DNA of 64,000 nt from Paenibacillus sp. Marseille-Q4541. Lineage in GTDB: Bacteria; Bacillota; Bacilli; Paenibacillales; Paenibacillaceae. Positions 9,028 to 17,177 of the stretch are shown here, piece by piece. The DNA lies in assembly GCF_018310695.1 (NCBI RefSeq), contig NZ_JAGXCY010000023.1, forward strand, positions 22,353 to 86,352, given 5' to 3'. The notes below the pieces were generated by a model. It did no database searches. It had not been told where the DNA came from and saw only the letters and a list, made by a program, of their open reading frames with translations. How positions within the stretch are numbered: the stretch's first letter is position 1; every line of letters starts with the position of its first letter. Made by a program: the position numbers and the translations under genes.

Positions 9028-10353
9028 ATGTCTAAAATTACGTTCTTAGGTGCAGGAAGTACGGTCTTTGCCAAAAATGTCTTGGGGGATTGTATGTTTA
9101 CGGATTCACTTCAAGATTTTGAGCTTGCCTTATATGATATTGATCTTGAGCGGTTAAAAGATTCGGAACGAATGCTGCTGAACCTCAAAATGACAAGTGG
9201 AAGCAACTGCAATGTGAAGGCGTATACAGATCGTAAGGAAGCACTCCGTGGAGCTAAATATGTGATCAACGCCATCCAGGTAGGCGGATATGATCCGTGC
9301 ACAATTACCGATTTTGAAATTCCGAAGAAATATGGCCTCCGTCAAACGATTGCCGATACGGTAGGAATTGGCGGGATTTTCCGAAATCTTCGTACGATCC
9401 CGGTAATGCTTGATTTTGCAAATGATATTCAGGAAGTATGTCCTGATGCATGGTTTCTCAACTATACGAATCCGATGGCTGTACTTACCAATGTGATGAA
9501 CACGTATGGCGGCGTAAAAACGGTAGGGTTATGTCACAGCGTTCAAGGATGCGTGTCCGGTCTGTTCCGAGAACTCGGTCTTGATTCGGAAGGTGTACAG
9601 TGGAAAATTGCAGGGATTAATCATATGGCTTGGCTACTAGAAGTACAGAAAGAGGGGAAAGATCTTTATCCAGAAATCAAACGCCTTGCAAAAGAGAAAC
9701 AACAACAGAAACATGACAACATGGTACGTTACGAACTGATGGAGAGATTCGGGTATTATGTGACTGAATCTTCTGAACACAATGCGGAGTATCATCCTTA
9801 TTTTATTAAAACAAGATACCCTGAACTAATTGATCGGTACAACATTCCACTGGACGAATATCCACGGCGCTGTATCCATCAGATCGAGGAATGGAAGAAG
9901 AGACGTGAAGAGCTCGTGAACAACAAAAATCTGGAACATCATCGTTCCCATGAGTATGCTTCGTATATTCTAGATGCAATGGAAACAAATCATCCTTTCA
10001 AAATTGGCGGCAATGTCATGAATACGGGACTGATCACCAATCTACCGCGTGAAGCCTGCGTGGAAGTTCCTTGCCTGGTTGACGCTTCTGGAGTAACACC
10101 AACTTATGTTGGTGATCTGCCTCCGCAGCTTGCCGCGCTGAATCGTACCAATATTAACACCCAGCTGTTAACCATCGAAGCGGCAATAACCGGTAAGAAA
10201 GAGCATATTTATCATGCTGCTATGTTAGATCCGCATACATCAGCTGAGCTCTCGATAGATGATATCGTATCTCTATGTGATGAACTCATTGAAGCGCACG
10301 GAGACTGGCTGCCGAGATACAAGGAAGAGAACATCTTTTCAGTGCAACGATAG
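9028..10353 (+). CDS. melA: Alpha-galactosidase, glycoside hydrolase family 4 (MelA)
   Basis: The 441-residue cytoplasmic enzyme starts with KITFLGAGSTVFAKNVLGD, the Rossmann NAD-binding motif of GH4. It keeps LNYTNPMAVLT, the metal-site GLCHSVQG (Cys and His) and GINHMAWLLE. GH4 enzymes cleave by NAD- and Mn-dependent oxidation-elimination; the MelA branch acts on melibiose and raffinose. GGGAGGAT just before the ATG at 9028 fixes the start, excluding a TTG at 9010. It is the last gene of the operon and is followed by a strong terminator. The GH4 family is certain; the alpha-galactoside specificity comes from overall similarity to MelA. Confidence 0.88.
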   Translation: MSKITFLGAGSTVFAKNVLGDCMFTDSLQDFELALYDIDLERLKDSERMLLNLKMTSGSNCNVKAYTDRKEALRGAKYVINAIQVGGYDPCTITDFEIPKKYGLRQTIADTVGIGGIFRNLRTIPVMLDFANDIQEVCPDAWFLNYTNPMAVLTNVMNTYGGVKTVGLCHSVQGCVSGLFRELGLDSEGVQWKIAGINHMAWLLEVQKEGKDLYPEIKRLAKEKQQQKHDNMVRYELMERFGYYVTESSEHNAEYHPYFIKTRYPELIDRYNIPLDEYPRRCIHQIEEWKKRREELVNNKNLEHHRSHEYASYILDAMETNHPFKIGGNVMNTGLITNLPREACVEVPCLVDASGVTPTYVGDLPPQLAALNRTNINTQLLTIEAAITGKKEHIYHAAMLDPHTSAELSIDDIVSLCDELIEAHGDWLPRYKEENIFSVQR

Positions 10354-10376
10354 TAAATAAATGGTATTATTCGTAG

Positions 10377-10416
10377 GAAGCAGGATGTTGAGTAATGACG
10401 CCTGCTTCTTTTTTTT
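10377..10416 (+). terminator. Rho-independent terminator after melA
   Basis: GAAGCAGG at 10377-10384 pairs perfectly with CCTGCTTC at 10401-10408, followed by a run of T residues. It closes the YesMN-transport-melA region. Confidence 0.85.
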
Positions 10417-10504
10417 GTGTCAGAAAAGCGGTCTGCACAAAGCACAAAAGGACAGGATTCAGTTACATAACGATGATAGGATACTTGTAAGGGAGTGAAC
10501 AACG

Positions 10505-11365
10505 ATGAATTATATAGAATCGCTGCAAAAAGCGATCGCCTATATGGAGAGTCATCTAGACGAAGAAATTCGGATCGAGGACGTGGCTAAAGTAGCAAAT
10601 ACGTCTGTCTATCATTTTCAGCGGTTGTTTATGTTTCTGACCGACACTTCGGTTGCTGAATATATCCGACGTAGACGGCTGACCTTGGCTGCGCAGGAAT
10701 TATGTACTTCGTCAGTAAAAATTGTCGATCTAGCTCTTCGTTACGGTTACGAAACTCCCGAAGCTTTTGCGAAAGCTTTTCGAAAACAGCATGGGATTAC
10801 ACCGAGTGAAGCAAGAAAAGTGAACAGCAACATTACGTCTTATAACCGCCTGGTCATTCAGGTGAGTCTGAAAGGAGTAGAACCTATGAAATATCGTATC
10901 GTCGAAAAAGAAGCGTTTGAGGTCGTTGGAGTACATCGGACATTTTCAGTTGTAAATGGTGAGAATCAAGCCGAAATCCCTAAAATGTGGGATGAAGTGC
11001 ACCGCAATGGAATCAATGATCGCTTGGTTGCCATTAATAACGGTGACATTAAGGGAGTACTTGGGGTATGTGGTCCGTCTGCGCCTGGATCTCAGTCCAT
11101 TGATTACTGGATCGCTACGAACTATGAGGGGAAAGAACAGGAGGGTCTATCAAAACTAACGATTCCCGCTGCGACATGGGCTGTATTTGAAGTCATCGGG
11201 CCGATGCCAAATGCGATGCAAGATGCTTGGACGCGAATCTATTCTGAATGGTTCCCTTCCAGCGGATATGAGCAAGCAGGAGAGATTGAATTTGAGTACT
11301 ACACGGATGAGGACCCTTCAAACCCAGACCTATATTCCGAGATCTGGATCCCTATTAAACGGTAA
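10505..11365 (+). CDS. AraC-family regulator with C-terminal GyrI-like effector domain
   Basis: This 286-residue protein has an N-terminal AraC double helix-turn-helix over about residues 8-105, with the first helix-turn-helix VAKVANTSVYHFQRLFMF and second-HTH signature RYGYETPEAFAKAFRKQHG. From about residue 118 (VSLKGVEPMKYRIVEK) it continues as a GyrI/AraE_bind small-molecule-binding domain to the C-terminus, ending in DLYSEIWIPIKR. This is the Rob/SoxS-like architecture used to sense drugs or cell-envelope stress. It is monocistronic: a terminator precedes it and a bidirectional one follows. GGGAGTG precedes the ATG. The ligand and targets are not inferable. Confidence 0.85.
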   Translation: MNYIESLQKAIAYMESHLDEEIRIEDVAKVANTSVYHFQRLFMFLTDTSVAEYIRRRRLTLAAQELCTSSVKIVDLALRYGYETPEAFAKAFRKQHGITPSEARKVNSNITSYNRLVIQVSLKGVEPMKYRIVEKEAFEVVGVHRTFSVVNGENQAEIPKMWDEVHRNGINDRLVAINNGDIKGVLGVCGPSAPGSQSIDYWIATNYEGKEQEGLSKLTIPAATWAVFEVIGPMPNAMQDAWTRIYSEWFPSSGYEQAGEIEFEYYTDEDPSNPDLYSEIWIPIKR

Positions 11366-11398
11366 ATTAAAAGCACCTTAAATCTATAGCAAAAATAA

Positions 11399-11442
11399 AA
11401 GCAAAAGCACATGAGGGGATCAACTCCGTGTTGCTTTTGCTT
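11399..11442. terminator. Bidirectional terminator between convergent genes
   Basis: GCAAAAGCAC and TTGCTTTTGC form a stem with one bulge between the AraC-GyrI gene (plus) and the YqcI gene (minus). Both strands carry A/T-rich flanks, so it can serve both transcripts. Confidence 0.6.
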
Positions 11443-11451
11443 CTGTTAGGT

Positions 11452-12201
11452 TTAGGGCTGCTTCTTCAAATGAAGATGAGCAAAAGGACATTTTGACATC
11501 GCGGTAGACTCATTATCATCATTCAGGAAATACTGCTTCCATTCAAAATTATCAAGGCTCCCGTAAAAATGGAGATCCGGATGAATATCTAGCTCGTCAT
11601 AAGCTTCAATTCGTTCTCTAATTTTGGCTTTGATCTGTGAAGCGGATTGCTGATTTGAGTTGAACTGCGTAAGAACCCAGCGGGGTGTAATCGCAAATAT
11701 AAAGTATGGAAATTGGCGGCTTTGTCTGCGTTCGTGTGCAGGAGTCGCACAGTACATAAAATACTGTTCACCACCATAACAATATTCCCATACATGATGA
11801 TGCGGATCGTTAGGGATTTGCACTGGCCATTCCTCTTCATCTCTAGCGCTGACTTTACTTAGTACATCCCAGAACAAGTGACGATAATCGGAGACTTGAA
11901 ATTGTTTCTTTAGATCATCGGGAGTATCGAAAAATGTAATCAAAGAAGTGTATTTTCCAAATGCATGAGATTGTTCTCCGAACATACGCAGCAGTTCAGC
12001 AAGTTCTTCAGCCGCCTGATCGGATCTTGGGTCACTGATAAAACCATATCTGAAGTGATCTAGTTTAAACCCGACAGTAGCTGGTATACAGGGAAACTTA
12101 TGTGTGGTATCTACCATTTTGGATTCAAAATGTTGAAAAGCATCTTCCTGCCATTTTCCTGGGGAAGAACTTCGTATTTGTTCCTTATCAAACAAGAGCA
12201 T
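11452..12201 (-). CDS. YqcI/YcgG family protein
   Basis: A 249-residue soluble protein of the YqcI/YcgG family. Characteristic stretches are KFPCIPATVGFKLDHFRYGF near residue 40 and, in the second half, HHHVWEYCYGGEQYFMYCAT and RQSRQFPYFIFAITPRW. The family has no established reaction, though it carries conserved Cys and His residues. AAAGGAGG 6 bp before the ATG sets the start. The gene is alone on the minus strand between two terminator-flanked plus-strand genes. Length is normal for the family. Confidence 0.8.
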   Translation of the reverse strand: MLLFDKEQIRSSSPGKWQEDAFQHFESKMVDTTHKFPCIPATVGFKLDHFRYGFISDPRSDQAAEELAELLRMFGEQSHAFGKYTSLITFFDTPDDLKKQFQVSDYRHLFWDVLSKVSARDEEEWPVQIPNDPHHHVWEYCYGGEQYFMYCATPAHERRQSRQFPYFIFAITPRWVLTQFNSNQQSASQIKAKIRERIEAYDELDIHPDLHFYGSLDNFEWKQYFLNDDNESTAMSKCPFAHLHLKKQP

Positions 12202-12246
12202 GGAATGACTGCCTCCTTTGTAGCTAACGTATTAAAGGAGGTCTTT

Positions 12247-12285
12247 ATGTGTGTGTGTCCCATCTTAACTTTAAGGCGGGATTAA
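12247..12285 (+). other. Possible 12-codon leader or small peptide with a strong SD
   Basis: AAAGGAGG at 12234-12241 stands 5 bp before an ATG that opens only 12 codons (MCVCPILTLRRD). A terminator-like hairpin lies about 100 bp downstream at 12386-12413, with no annotated gene before it. This gene-poor interval (12202-12591) may therefore carry a short transcript. The SD may also be chance, because it lies next to the divergent AAAGGAGG of the YqcI gene. Nothing else is seen in the interval apart from the poxB promoter candidate. Confidence 0.2.
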
Positions 12286-12385
12286 CCAACAGTACAAGTC
12301 CATCGATTAGTGCGGGCCGCATAGAGCAAAGGAAATGAACAACAATTCGCCGTTTCTGAATAAATAAGGAATGAATACAGTCATG

Positions 12386-12413
12386 AAGAATGCCACGAGG
12401 CGTTCTTTTTTTT
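12386..12413 (+). terminator. Orphan terminator-like hairpin
   Basis: AGAATGCC, loop ACGA, GGCGTTCT followed by a T run. No gene lies immediately upstream on the plus strand except the 12-codon ORF, so it may end a short RNA or be a relic. Confidence 0.6.
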
Positions 12414-12493
12414 ATTACTATGAGATTTCAGAGACATTCAGCAAAATATGAAACCATTTACATAAAAAAATAAGCTGTTTCCTCGAAAAAAAC

Positions 12494-12519
12494 GTTAATT
12501 GTTCTTACTTTTAGGGTAT
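12494..12519 (+). promoter_or_regulatory. Sigma-B-like promoter candidate for poxB
   Basis: GTTAAT at 12494-12499, 14 bp, then GGGTAT at 12514-12519 resembles the general-stress consensus GTTTAA-N12-14-GGGTAT. It lies about 73 bp before the pyruvate oxidase ATG. The B. subtilis homologue ydaP is a SigB-regulon gene, which fits, but whether this organism has SigB is unknown. Confidence 0.35.
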
Positions 12520-12591
12520 AGATAATCAGACGCAAGATCGGGTTTAGATTCGTATTTGCATCAAGTTCATACTAGAAAAGGATGAGTATAC

Positions 12592-14319
12592 ATGAAAAAG
12601 ACAATCGCAGACGCTGTTGTTGAATCTCTTATTAATGCAGGTGTGAAACGGATATATGGAATCGTTGGCGATTCTTTAAATGCTGTACTAGATTCAGTAC
12701 GCAAGTCAGGTAAAATTGAATGGATCCATGTCCGGCATGAAGAAGTAGCTGCATTCGCTGCAGGAGCGGACGCCGAGCTGGAAGGCAGTATTGCTGTATG
12801 TGCAGGCAGTAGCGGACCGGGCAACCTACATTTAATTAACGGACTATATGATTGTTATCGTAATCGAGTCCCCGTGCTGGCCCTTGCTGCTCATATTCCA
12901 AGTGATGAAATCGGGAGCGGTTATTTTCAAGAGACGCATCCGGAGCATATATTCCAAGAATGCAGTGATTACTGTGAAGTCATTATGACGGCCAAACAAA
13001 TGCCTCGCTCTCTTACGATGGCCATTCAAACGGCTGTTGCGAATTCAAGCGTATCTGTCGTTATTCTACCGGGAGATATTGCAGCGCTGGAAGCAGGAGA
13101 TCAGAAAGTGCCGGAACAAACGTCTTATATTACCAAACCTGTTATTCACCCTTCCGAAGTGGAACTCGCAAAACTCGCTGAGTATCTAAATGCAGGTAAA
13201 AAAGTAAGCCTGCTCTGCGGCGCGGGGGCAAAAGGGGCGCGGGAAGAGCTGATGGAGCTCTGTCATGCGCTGAAATCGCCTATGGTTACTGCGCTTCGGG
13301 GAAAAGAATATCTGGAACATAATAATCCTTATTTTGTAGGTTTAACCGGACTCATCGGATATTCTTCTGGCTATAAAGCGATGATGGATTGTGATGTCCT
13401 CCTTATGCTCGGTACAGATTTCCCATATCGTCAGTTCTATCCAGAAAAAGCGGTGATTCTGCAGGTGGATATCGATCCATCTCATCTAGGAAGACGTGCA
13501 CCACTTACTTATGGACTATGTGGATCAGTAAAGGATACGATTCAGAAACTTCTACCTTATCTCACTATTAAAGAAGATACGAAACATCTTGAAAAGTCAG
13601 TGGAACGATACGTAAAAGATCGTAAGGAACTCGATGAGCTTGCTACTTTTAAACCGGGACATACCCCTATCCATCCGCAGTATTTAACCCGTCTGATTAG
13701 CGAATTAGCAACAGATGATGCCATCTTTACCTGTGATGTTGGGACTCCAACGGTATGGGCATCACGTTATCTCGAGCTAAGCGGAGAACGTAGATTGCTA
13801 GGTTCTTTTACTCACGGAACGATGGCCAGTGCATTACCTCAAGCGATCGGTGCCCAGGTTGCTGCGCCTTCACGCCAAGTGATTTCACTTTCCGGTGACG
13901 GAGGTCTTTCAATGCTTATGGGTGACTTACTTACTCTTAAGCAGCATCAACTGCCGGTGAAAGTGATTGTGTTTAACAACGAAGCCCTTGGTTTTGTTGA
14001 ACTAGAGATGAAAGCAGCGGGATATCTGGAAACAGGAACGGAGCTCGCGAATCCAAACTTTGCAGCGGTAGCCAATGGTCTTGGTATAGAAGGCATCCGC
14101 GTTGAAAATCCGGAAGATTTGCCAGATGCTTTGCAAAGGGCATTTTTGCATAATGGTCCGGTTATCGTTGATGTTGCAGTCAATCGTCAAGAACTGTCCA
14201 TGCCGCCAAAAATCAGCCTCCAACAAGCGGAAGGTTTCACAATCTGGGCTGCAAAAGCGATTCTGAATGGAAAAGGCGATACATTAATTGACCTCGCGAA
14301 AACGAATTTGTTTCGTTAA
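12592..14319 (+). CDS. poxB: Pyruvate oxidase / pyruvate:quinone oxidoreductase (PoxB/YdaP)
   Basis: The 575-residue thiamine-diphosphate enzyme matches E. coli PoxB closely along its length. Near residues 45-75 it has the ThDP glutamate motif RHEEVAAFAAGA and CAGSSGPGNLHLINGL; near residues 100-115, the segment IPSDEIGSGYFQETHPE. The C-terminal ThDP/Mg site reads SGDGGLSMLMGDL followed by NNEALGFVELE. It would convert pyruvate to acetate and CO2, passing electrons via FAD to quinone or O2. It is 575 residues against 572 for PoxB, so intact. The gene is monocistronic, with a stress-type promoter candidate upstream and a terminator downstream. Confidence 0.88.
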   Translation: MKKTIADAVVESLINAGVKRIYGIVGDSLNAVLDSVRKSGKIEWIHVRHEEVAAFAAGADAELEGSIAVCAGSSGPGNLHLINGLYDCYRNRVPVLALAAHIPSDEIGSGYFQETHPEHIFQECSDYCEVIMTAKQMPRSLTMAIQTAVANSSVSVVILPGDIAALEAGDQKVPEQTSYITKPVIHPSEVELAKLAEYLNAGKKVSLLCGAGAKGAREELMELCHALKSPMVTALRGKEYLEHNNPYFVGLTGLIGYSSGYKAMMDCDVLLMLGTDFPYRQFYPEKAVILQVDIDPSHLGRRAPLTYGLCGSVKDTIQKLLPYLTIKEDTKHLEKSVERYVKDRKELDELATFKPGHTPIHPQYLTRLISELATDDAIFTCDVGTPTVWASRYLELSGERRLLGSFTHGTMASALPQAIGAQVAAPSRQVISLSGDGGLSMLMGDLLTLKQHQLPVKVIVFNNEALGFVELEMKAAGYLETGTELANPNFAAVANGLGIEGIRVENPEDLPDALQRAFLHNGPVIVDVAVNRQELSMPPKISLQQAEGFTIWAAKAILNGKGDTLIDLAKTNLFR

Positions 14320-14407
14320 GGATCAATTATATTTTTAAATACTCACTTGACTACTGGGAATAATTGGTTTAATCTAATTTTCATAGCTTAGCCGATTGGA
14401 CGACCAA

Positions 14408-14457
14408 AGGCTCCTAACCACTCTTTTCAGATGAATAGAGAGGTTGGGAGTCTTTTT
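14408..14457 (+). terminator. Rho-independent terminator after poxB
   Basis: CTCCTAACCACTCT pairs with AGAGAGGTTGGGAG across a 14-bp loop region and ends in TCTTTTT. Confidence 0.75.
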
Positions 14458-14511
14458 GTATATTCTGCAAAAGCTTATAATCGCTGGACAATGAGAAGGG
14501 AGTAATTAGAG

Positions 14512-15978
14512 ATGGGACATCCGACAATTTATCCAACAGGTGCAACCGTGTATTTACCTAACAAAGCATGGAGTGGTTATACAATCTTTCAGGCAGCAGA
14601 GAGAGGTGCCTTACTCATCGATATGAATGGGAGAGAAGTACGCTTATGGAAAGGACTTCGAGGATTCCCGAATAAGCTTTTCCCTGGAGGGTATGTTCTT
14701 GGCAGTACAGCCGAACGTGATCCTAAGTACGGTTTTCAAGATGAAGTTAATCTTGTGCAGGTTGATTGGGACGGCAATATCGTATGGAAATTTGATCGTT
14801 TCGAATGGATTGAAGATCCTGGACACAGCGGAGAATGGATGGCCCGTCAACACCATGATTATCAGCGTGAGGGAAATCCAGTAGGATATTATGCTCCTGA
14901 TCAGGAACCTAAGACCGATTCAGGCAATACTCTAATTTTGGCTCATAAAAATGTAAAGAAGCCTGAAATTTCAAACATTGAGCTTCTGGATGATACCATT
15001 ATAGAAGTGGACTATCACGGCAATATCGTCTGGGAATGGTCTGTTAGCGACCACTTTGATGAACTCGGTTTTGATGAAGAAGCGAAAAAAGCACTCTACC
15101 ATGATCCCAATACTCGCGGATTTGGAGAACATGCAGGGGATTGGATGCACATCAATTCGATTTCCGTTCTTGGACCAAATAAACACTATGATGCAGGAGA
15201 CCAGCGTTTTCATCCAGAAAATATAATATGGGATGCAAGAGAATCCAATATTATTGCCATTATTGATAAAAAATCAGGACAAATCGTTTGGAAGCTTGGT
15301 CCAAGTTATGATACGGATGAGACGAAGCACATTGGATGGATTATTGGTCAACATCATGCTCACCTCGTGCCTAAAGGACTTCCAGGTGAAGGGAATATAC
15401 TGGTGTTTGACAATGGCGGATGGGGAGGTTATGGACATCCTGGTCCGGTATCTCCCGATGGAATAAAAGTCGCGCGTCGTGACTTCTCCCGGGTTCTTGA
15501 AATTCATCCGGTTACGCTTGAAATTGAATGGCAGTATACACCTTCGGAGGCGGGCTATGTTGCTCCGCTCGATTCTTATCGATTTTACAGTCCCTACATC
15601 AGCTCTGCACAGCGCTTGCCTAATGGGAATACTCTCATTACTGAGGGGGCAGACGGTCGTATTTTTGAAGTGACCCGTGATCACGAACTCGTATGGGAAT
15701 ATATTTCTCCATATAAAAACAAACGGAATGCCAATATGGTCTATCGTGCTTACCGTGTCCCATATGATTGGGTACCTCAACTGGAACTTCCGATTGAGAC
15801 GGAAATAACGCCAATTGATGTTGCCGATTTCCGTCTGCCTGGGGCTGCACCCAGAGGTGTGGCTTCTACAGTTATTATCGAAGGAACCGTTTCTTATGAA
15901 GATGGGGCCTTTTGCGTAGCTACTTTTGATGAGTCAGAGCACAAAGCTATCCATGATCAAGGTAATGACTTAAAGTGA
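14512..15978 (+). CDS. Arylsulfotransferase (ASST)-like beta-propeller protein
   Basis: A 488-residue protein built of repeated propeller blades ending in phrases such as GNIVWKFDRFEW, GNIVWEWSVSDHF, GQIVWKLGPSYD and HELVWEYISPY. It contains DWMHINSIS near residue 210 and GQHHAHLVPKG near residue 285, which match the His-containing motifs of the arylsulfate sulfotransferase family (PAPS-independent sulfuryl transfer). There is no signal peptide, so it appears cytoplasmic, unlike periplasmic ASST of Gram-negatives. A good SD precedes the ATG. A formylglycine-generating enzyme gene follows 220 bp downstream. Family membership is solid; substrate and even sulfotransferase activity are inferred. 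Confidence 0.7.
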   Translation: MGHPTIYPTGATVYLPNKAWSGYTIFQAAERGALLIDMNGREVRLWKGLRGFPNKLFPGGYVLGSTAERDPKYGFQDEVNLVQVDWDGNIVWKFDRFEWIEDPGHSGEWMARQHHDYQREGNPVGYYAPDQEPKTDSGNTLILAHKNVKKPEISNIELLDDTIIEVDYHGNIVWEWSVSDHFDELGFDEEAKKALYHDPNTRGFGEHAGDWMHINSISVLGPNKHYDAGDQRFHPENIIWDARESNIIAIIDKKSGQIVWKLGPSYDTDETKHIGWIIGQHHAHLVPKGLPGEGNILVFDNGGWGGYGHPGPVSPDGIKVARRDFSRVLEIHPVTLEIEWQYTPSEAGYVAPLDSYRFYSPYISSAQRLPNGNTLITEGADGRIFEVTRDHELVWEYISPYKNKRNANMVYRAYRVPYDWVPQLELPIETEITPIDVADFRLPGAAPRGVASTVIIEGTVSYEDGAFCVATFDESEHKAIHDQGNDLK

Positions 15979-15994
15979 TGTAAGGAGGACTATA

Positions 15995-16143
15995 ATGGAA
16001 AGCGATTATGGTGATGTTATAATAAAATTGCCATGTATTATTTGGAGTGCAGAATGATTCTATTCATCAAACAGCTAATGAAGTACAATGATGCTCCACC
16101 TGAACATTATGAACGTATTGGCCTTGATAGAAACAGAGATTGA
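15995..16143 (+). pseudogene. Two overlapping tiny ORFs, probable frameshifted remnant
   Basis: An excellent SD (TAAGGAGGA) precedes an ATG at 15995 that opens 20 codons, ending at a TGA. An ATG overlapping that stop (ATGA) opens a further 29 codons to 16143, with no clear SD. The third frame between them is also open for a stretch (QNDSIHQTANEVQ). This pattern suggests a short gene broken by frameshifts rather than two real peptides. I do not recognise the family. It sits between the arylsulfotransferase-like gene and the formylglycine-generating enzyme, so it may have been part of the same operon. Confidence 0.35.
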
Positions 16144-16199
16144 GCCAATATAATATGTCCAAGTCACCTAGCTAAATACAGTAGAAGAGGAGAAAGAAG

Positions 16200-17168
16200 A
16201 TGACTCATAATAAATCATGTTGCAGTATCTCAAGAGATTCGTCTATTCTTCGTGCTTCTTCCGTCAATACAGAAGAAGTTCAACCTTCCGGTAAGTATGC
16301 AGAACAAATAAAAGCAAGAATGATAGAACTCCAAGGTGGATCCTTTATGATGGGGACAAATGATGCGGAAGGATTTCCGAAAGATGGTGAAGGTCCTGTT
16401 CGTCAAGTCCATGTCGATCCTTTTCATATCTCTCCTTATGCAGTAACGAATCAAGACTTCGAACAATTCATATTAGAAACTGGATATGTAACCGAGGCAG
16501 AGAAATTTGGATGGTCTTACGTTTTTAAATTGTTAGTATCCGAGACAGTTTTAGCGCAGGTCCAGCATGTACCCACACATGTTCCTTGGTGGCTTGTTGT
16601 TCATGGAGCAAACTGGCGTCAGCCGGAAGGACCAGATAGTACGATACTCGGCAGAGAGAATCATCCTGTCGTACATATTAGTTGGAATGATGCGGAGCAG
16701 TTCTGTAAATGGTCAGGTACACAGCTTCCTACAGAAGCAGAGTGGGAGTATGCAGCTCGTGGAGGTCTAGAGCAGAAACGTTACCCTTGGGGAGATATAC
16801 TGAAGCCGGATGGAGAACATCGTTGTAATATTTGGCAAGGAAAATTCCCGATCCGAAATCACGCAGAAGACGGTTATCTTGGAACAGCCCCTGTCGATGC
16901 ATTCAAGCCGAACGGTTACGAATTGTACAATATGTCAGGGAACGTATGGGAATGGTGCCGTGATAGCTTCAGTCCTACATATCATATAAATACGAATCGA
17001 GTGAATCCATATTTCAATGAACCTGCTGAACAAAAGTCGATGAGAGGTGGTTCCTATCTATGTCATCGCTCGTACTGCAATCGGTACCGAGTTGCGGCAA
17101 GAAGCGGAAATACGCCCGACAGTTCTACAGGGAATTGCGGTTTTCGCGTCGTGTGGCATCGTTCTTAA
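16200..17168 (+). CDS. Formylglycine-generating enzyme (sulfatase-activating, SUMF1 type)
   Basis: This 322-residue cytoplasmic enzyme spans the FGE-sulfatase domain from IELQGGSFMMGTN (about residue 43) to the end. Near the C-terminus, Cys288 and Cys293 in YLCHRSYC match the two active-site cysteines of human SUMF1 (Cys336 and Cys341), which bind copper. They are followed by a stretch almost identical to SUMF1 (NTPDSSTGN). It should oxidise a Cys in C-x-P-x-R motifs of sulfatases to formylglycine using O2. GAGGAG precedes the ATG. No sulfatase gene is in the window, so its client is elsewhere or lost. It converges tail-to-tail with the ger operon with 9 bp between stops. Confidence 0.88.
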   Translation: MTHNKSCCSISRDSSILRASSVNTEEVQPSGKYAEQIKARMIELQGGSFMMGTNDAEGFPKDGEGPVRQVHVDPFHISPYAVTNQDFEQFILETGYVTEAEKFGWSYVFKLLVSETVLAQVQHVPTHVPWWLVVHGANWRQPEGPDSTILGRENHPVVHISWNDAEQFCKWSGTQLPTEAEWEYAARGGLEQKRYPWGDILKPDGEHRCNIWQGKFPIRNHAEDGYLGTAPVDAFKPNGYELYNMSGNVWEWCRDSFSPTYHINTNRVNPYFNEPAEQKSMRGGSYLCHRSYCNRYRVAARSGNTPDSSTGNCGFRVVWHRS

Positions 17169-17177
17169 GTATGTTTT

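Noticed and set aside
12100..12285. 61-codon ORF antisense to the YqcI gene start
   Set aside because: Most of it lies inside the YqcI gene on the other strand. Only its last 12 codons have an SD, and these are noted separately.
15274..15780. 168-codon minus-strand ORF inside the arylsulfotransferase gene
   Set aside because: It is a long shadow frame of a clearly coding plus-strand gene, with no SD.
15995..16143. Short ORFs as the remnant of a sulfatase
   Set aside because: The neighbouring FGE made this attractive, but the recoverable residues show no C-x-P-x-R or other sulfatase motif.
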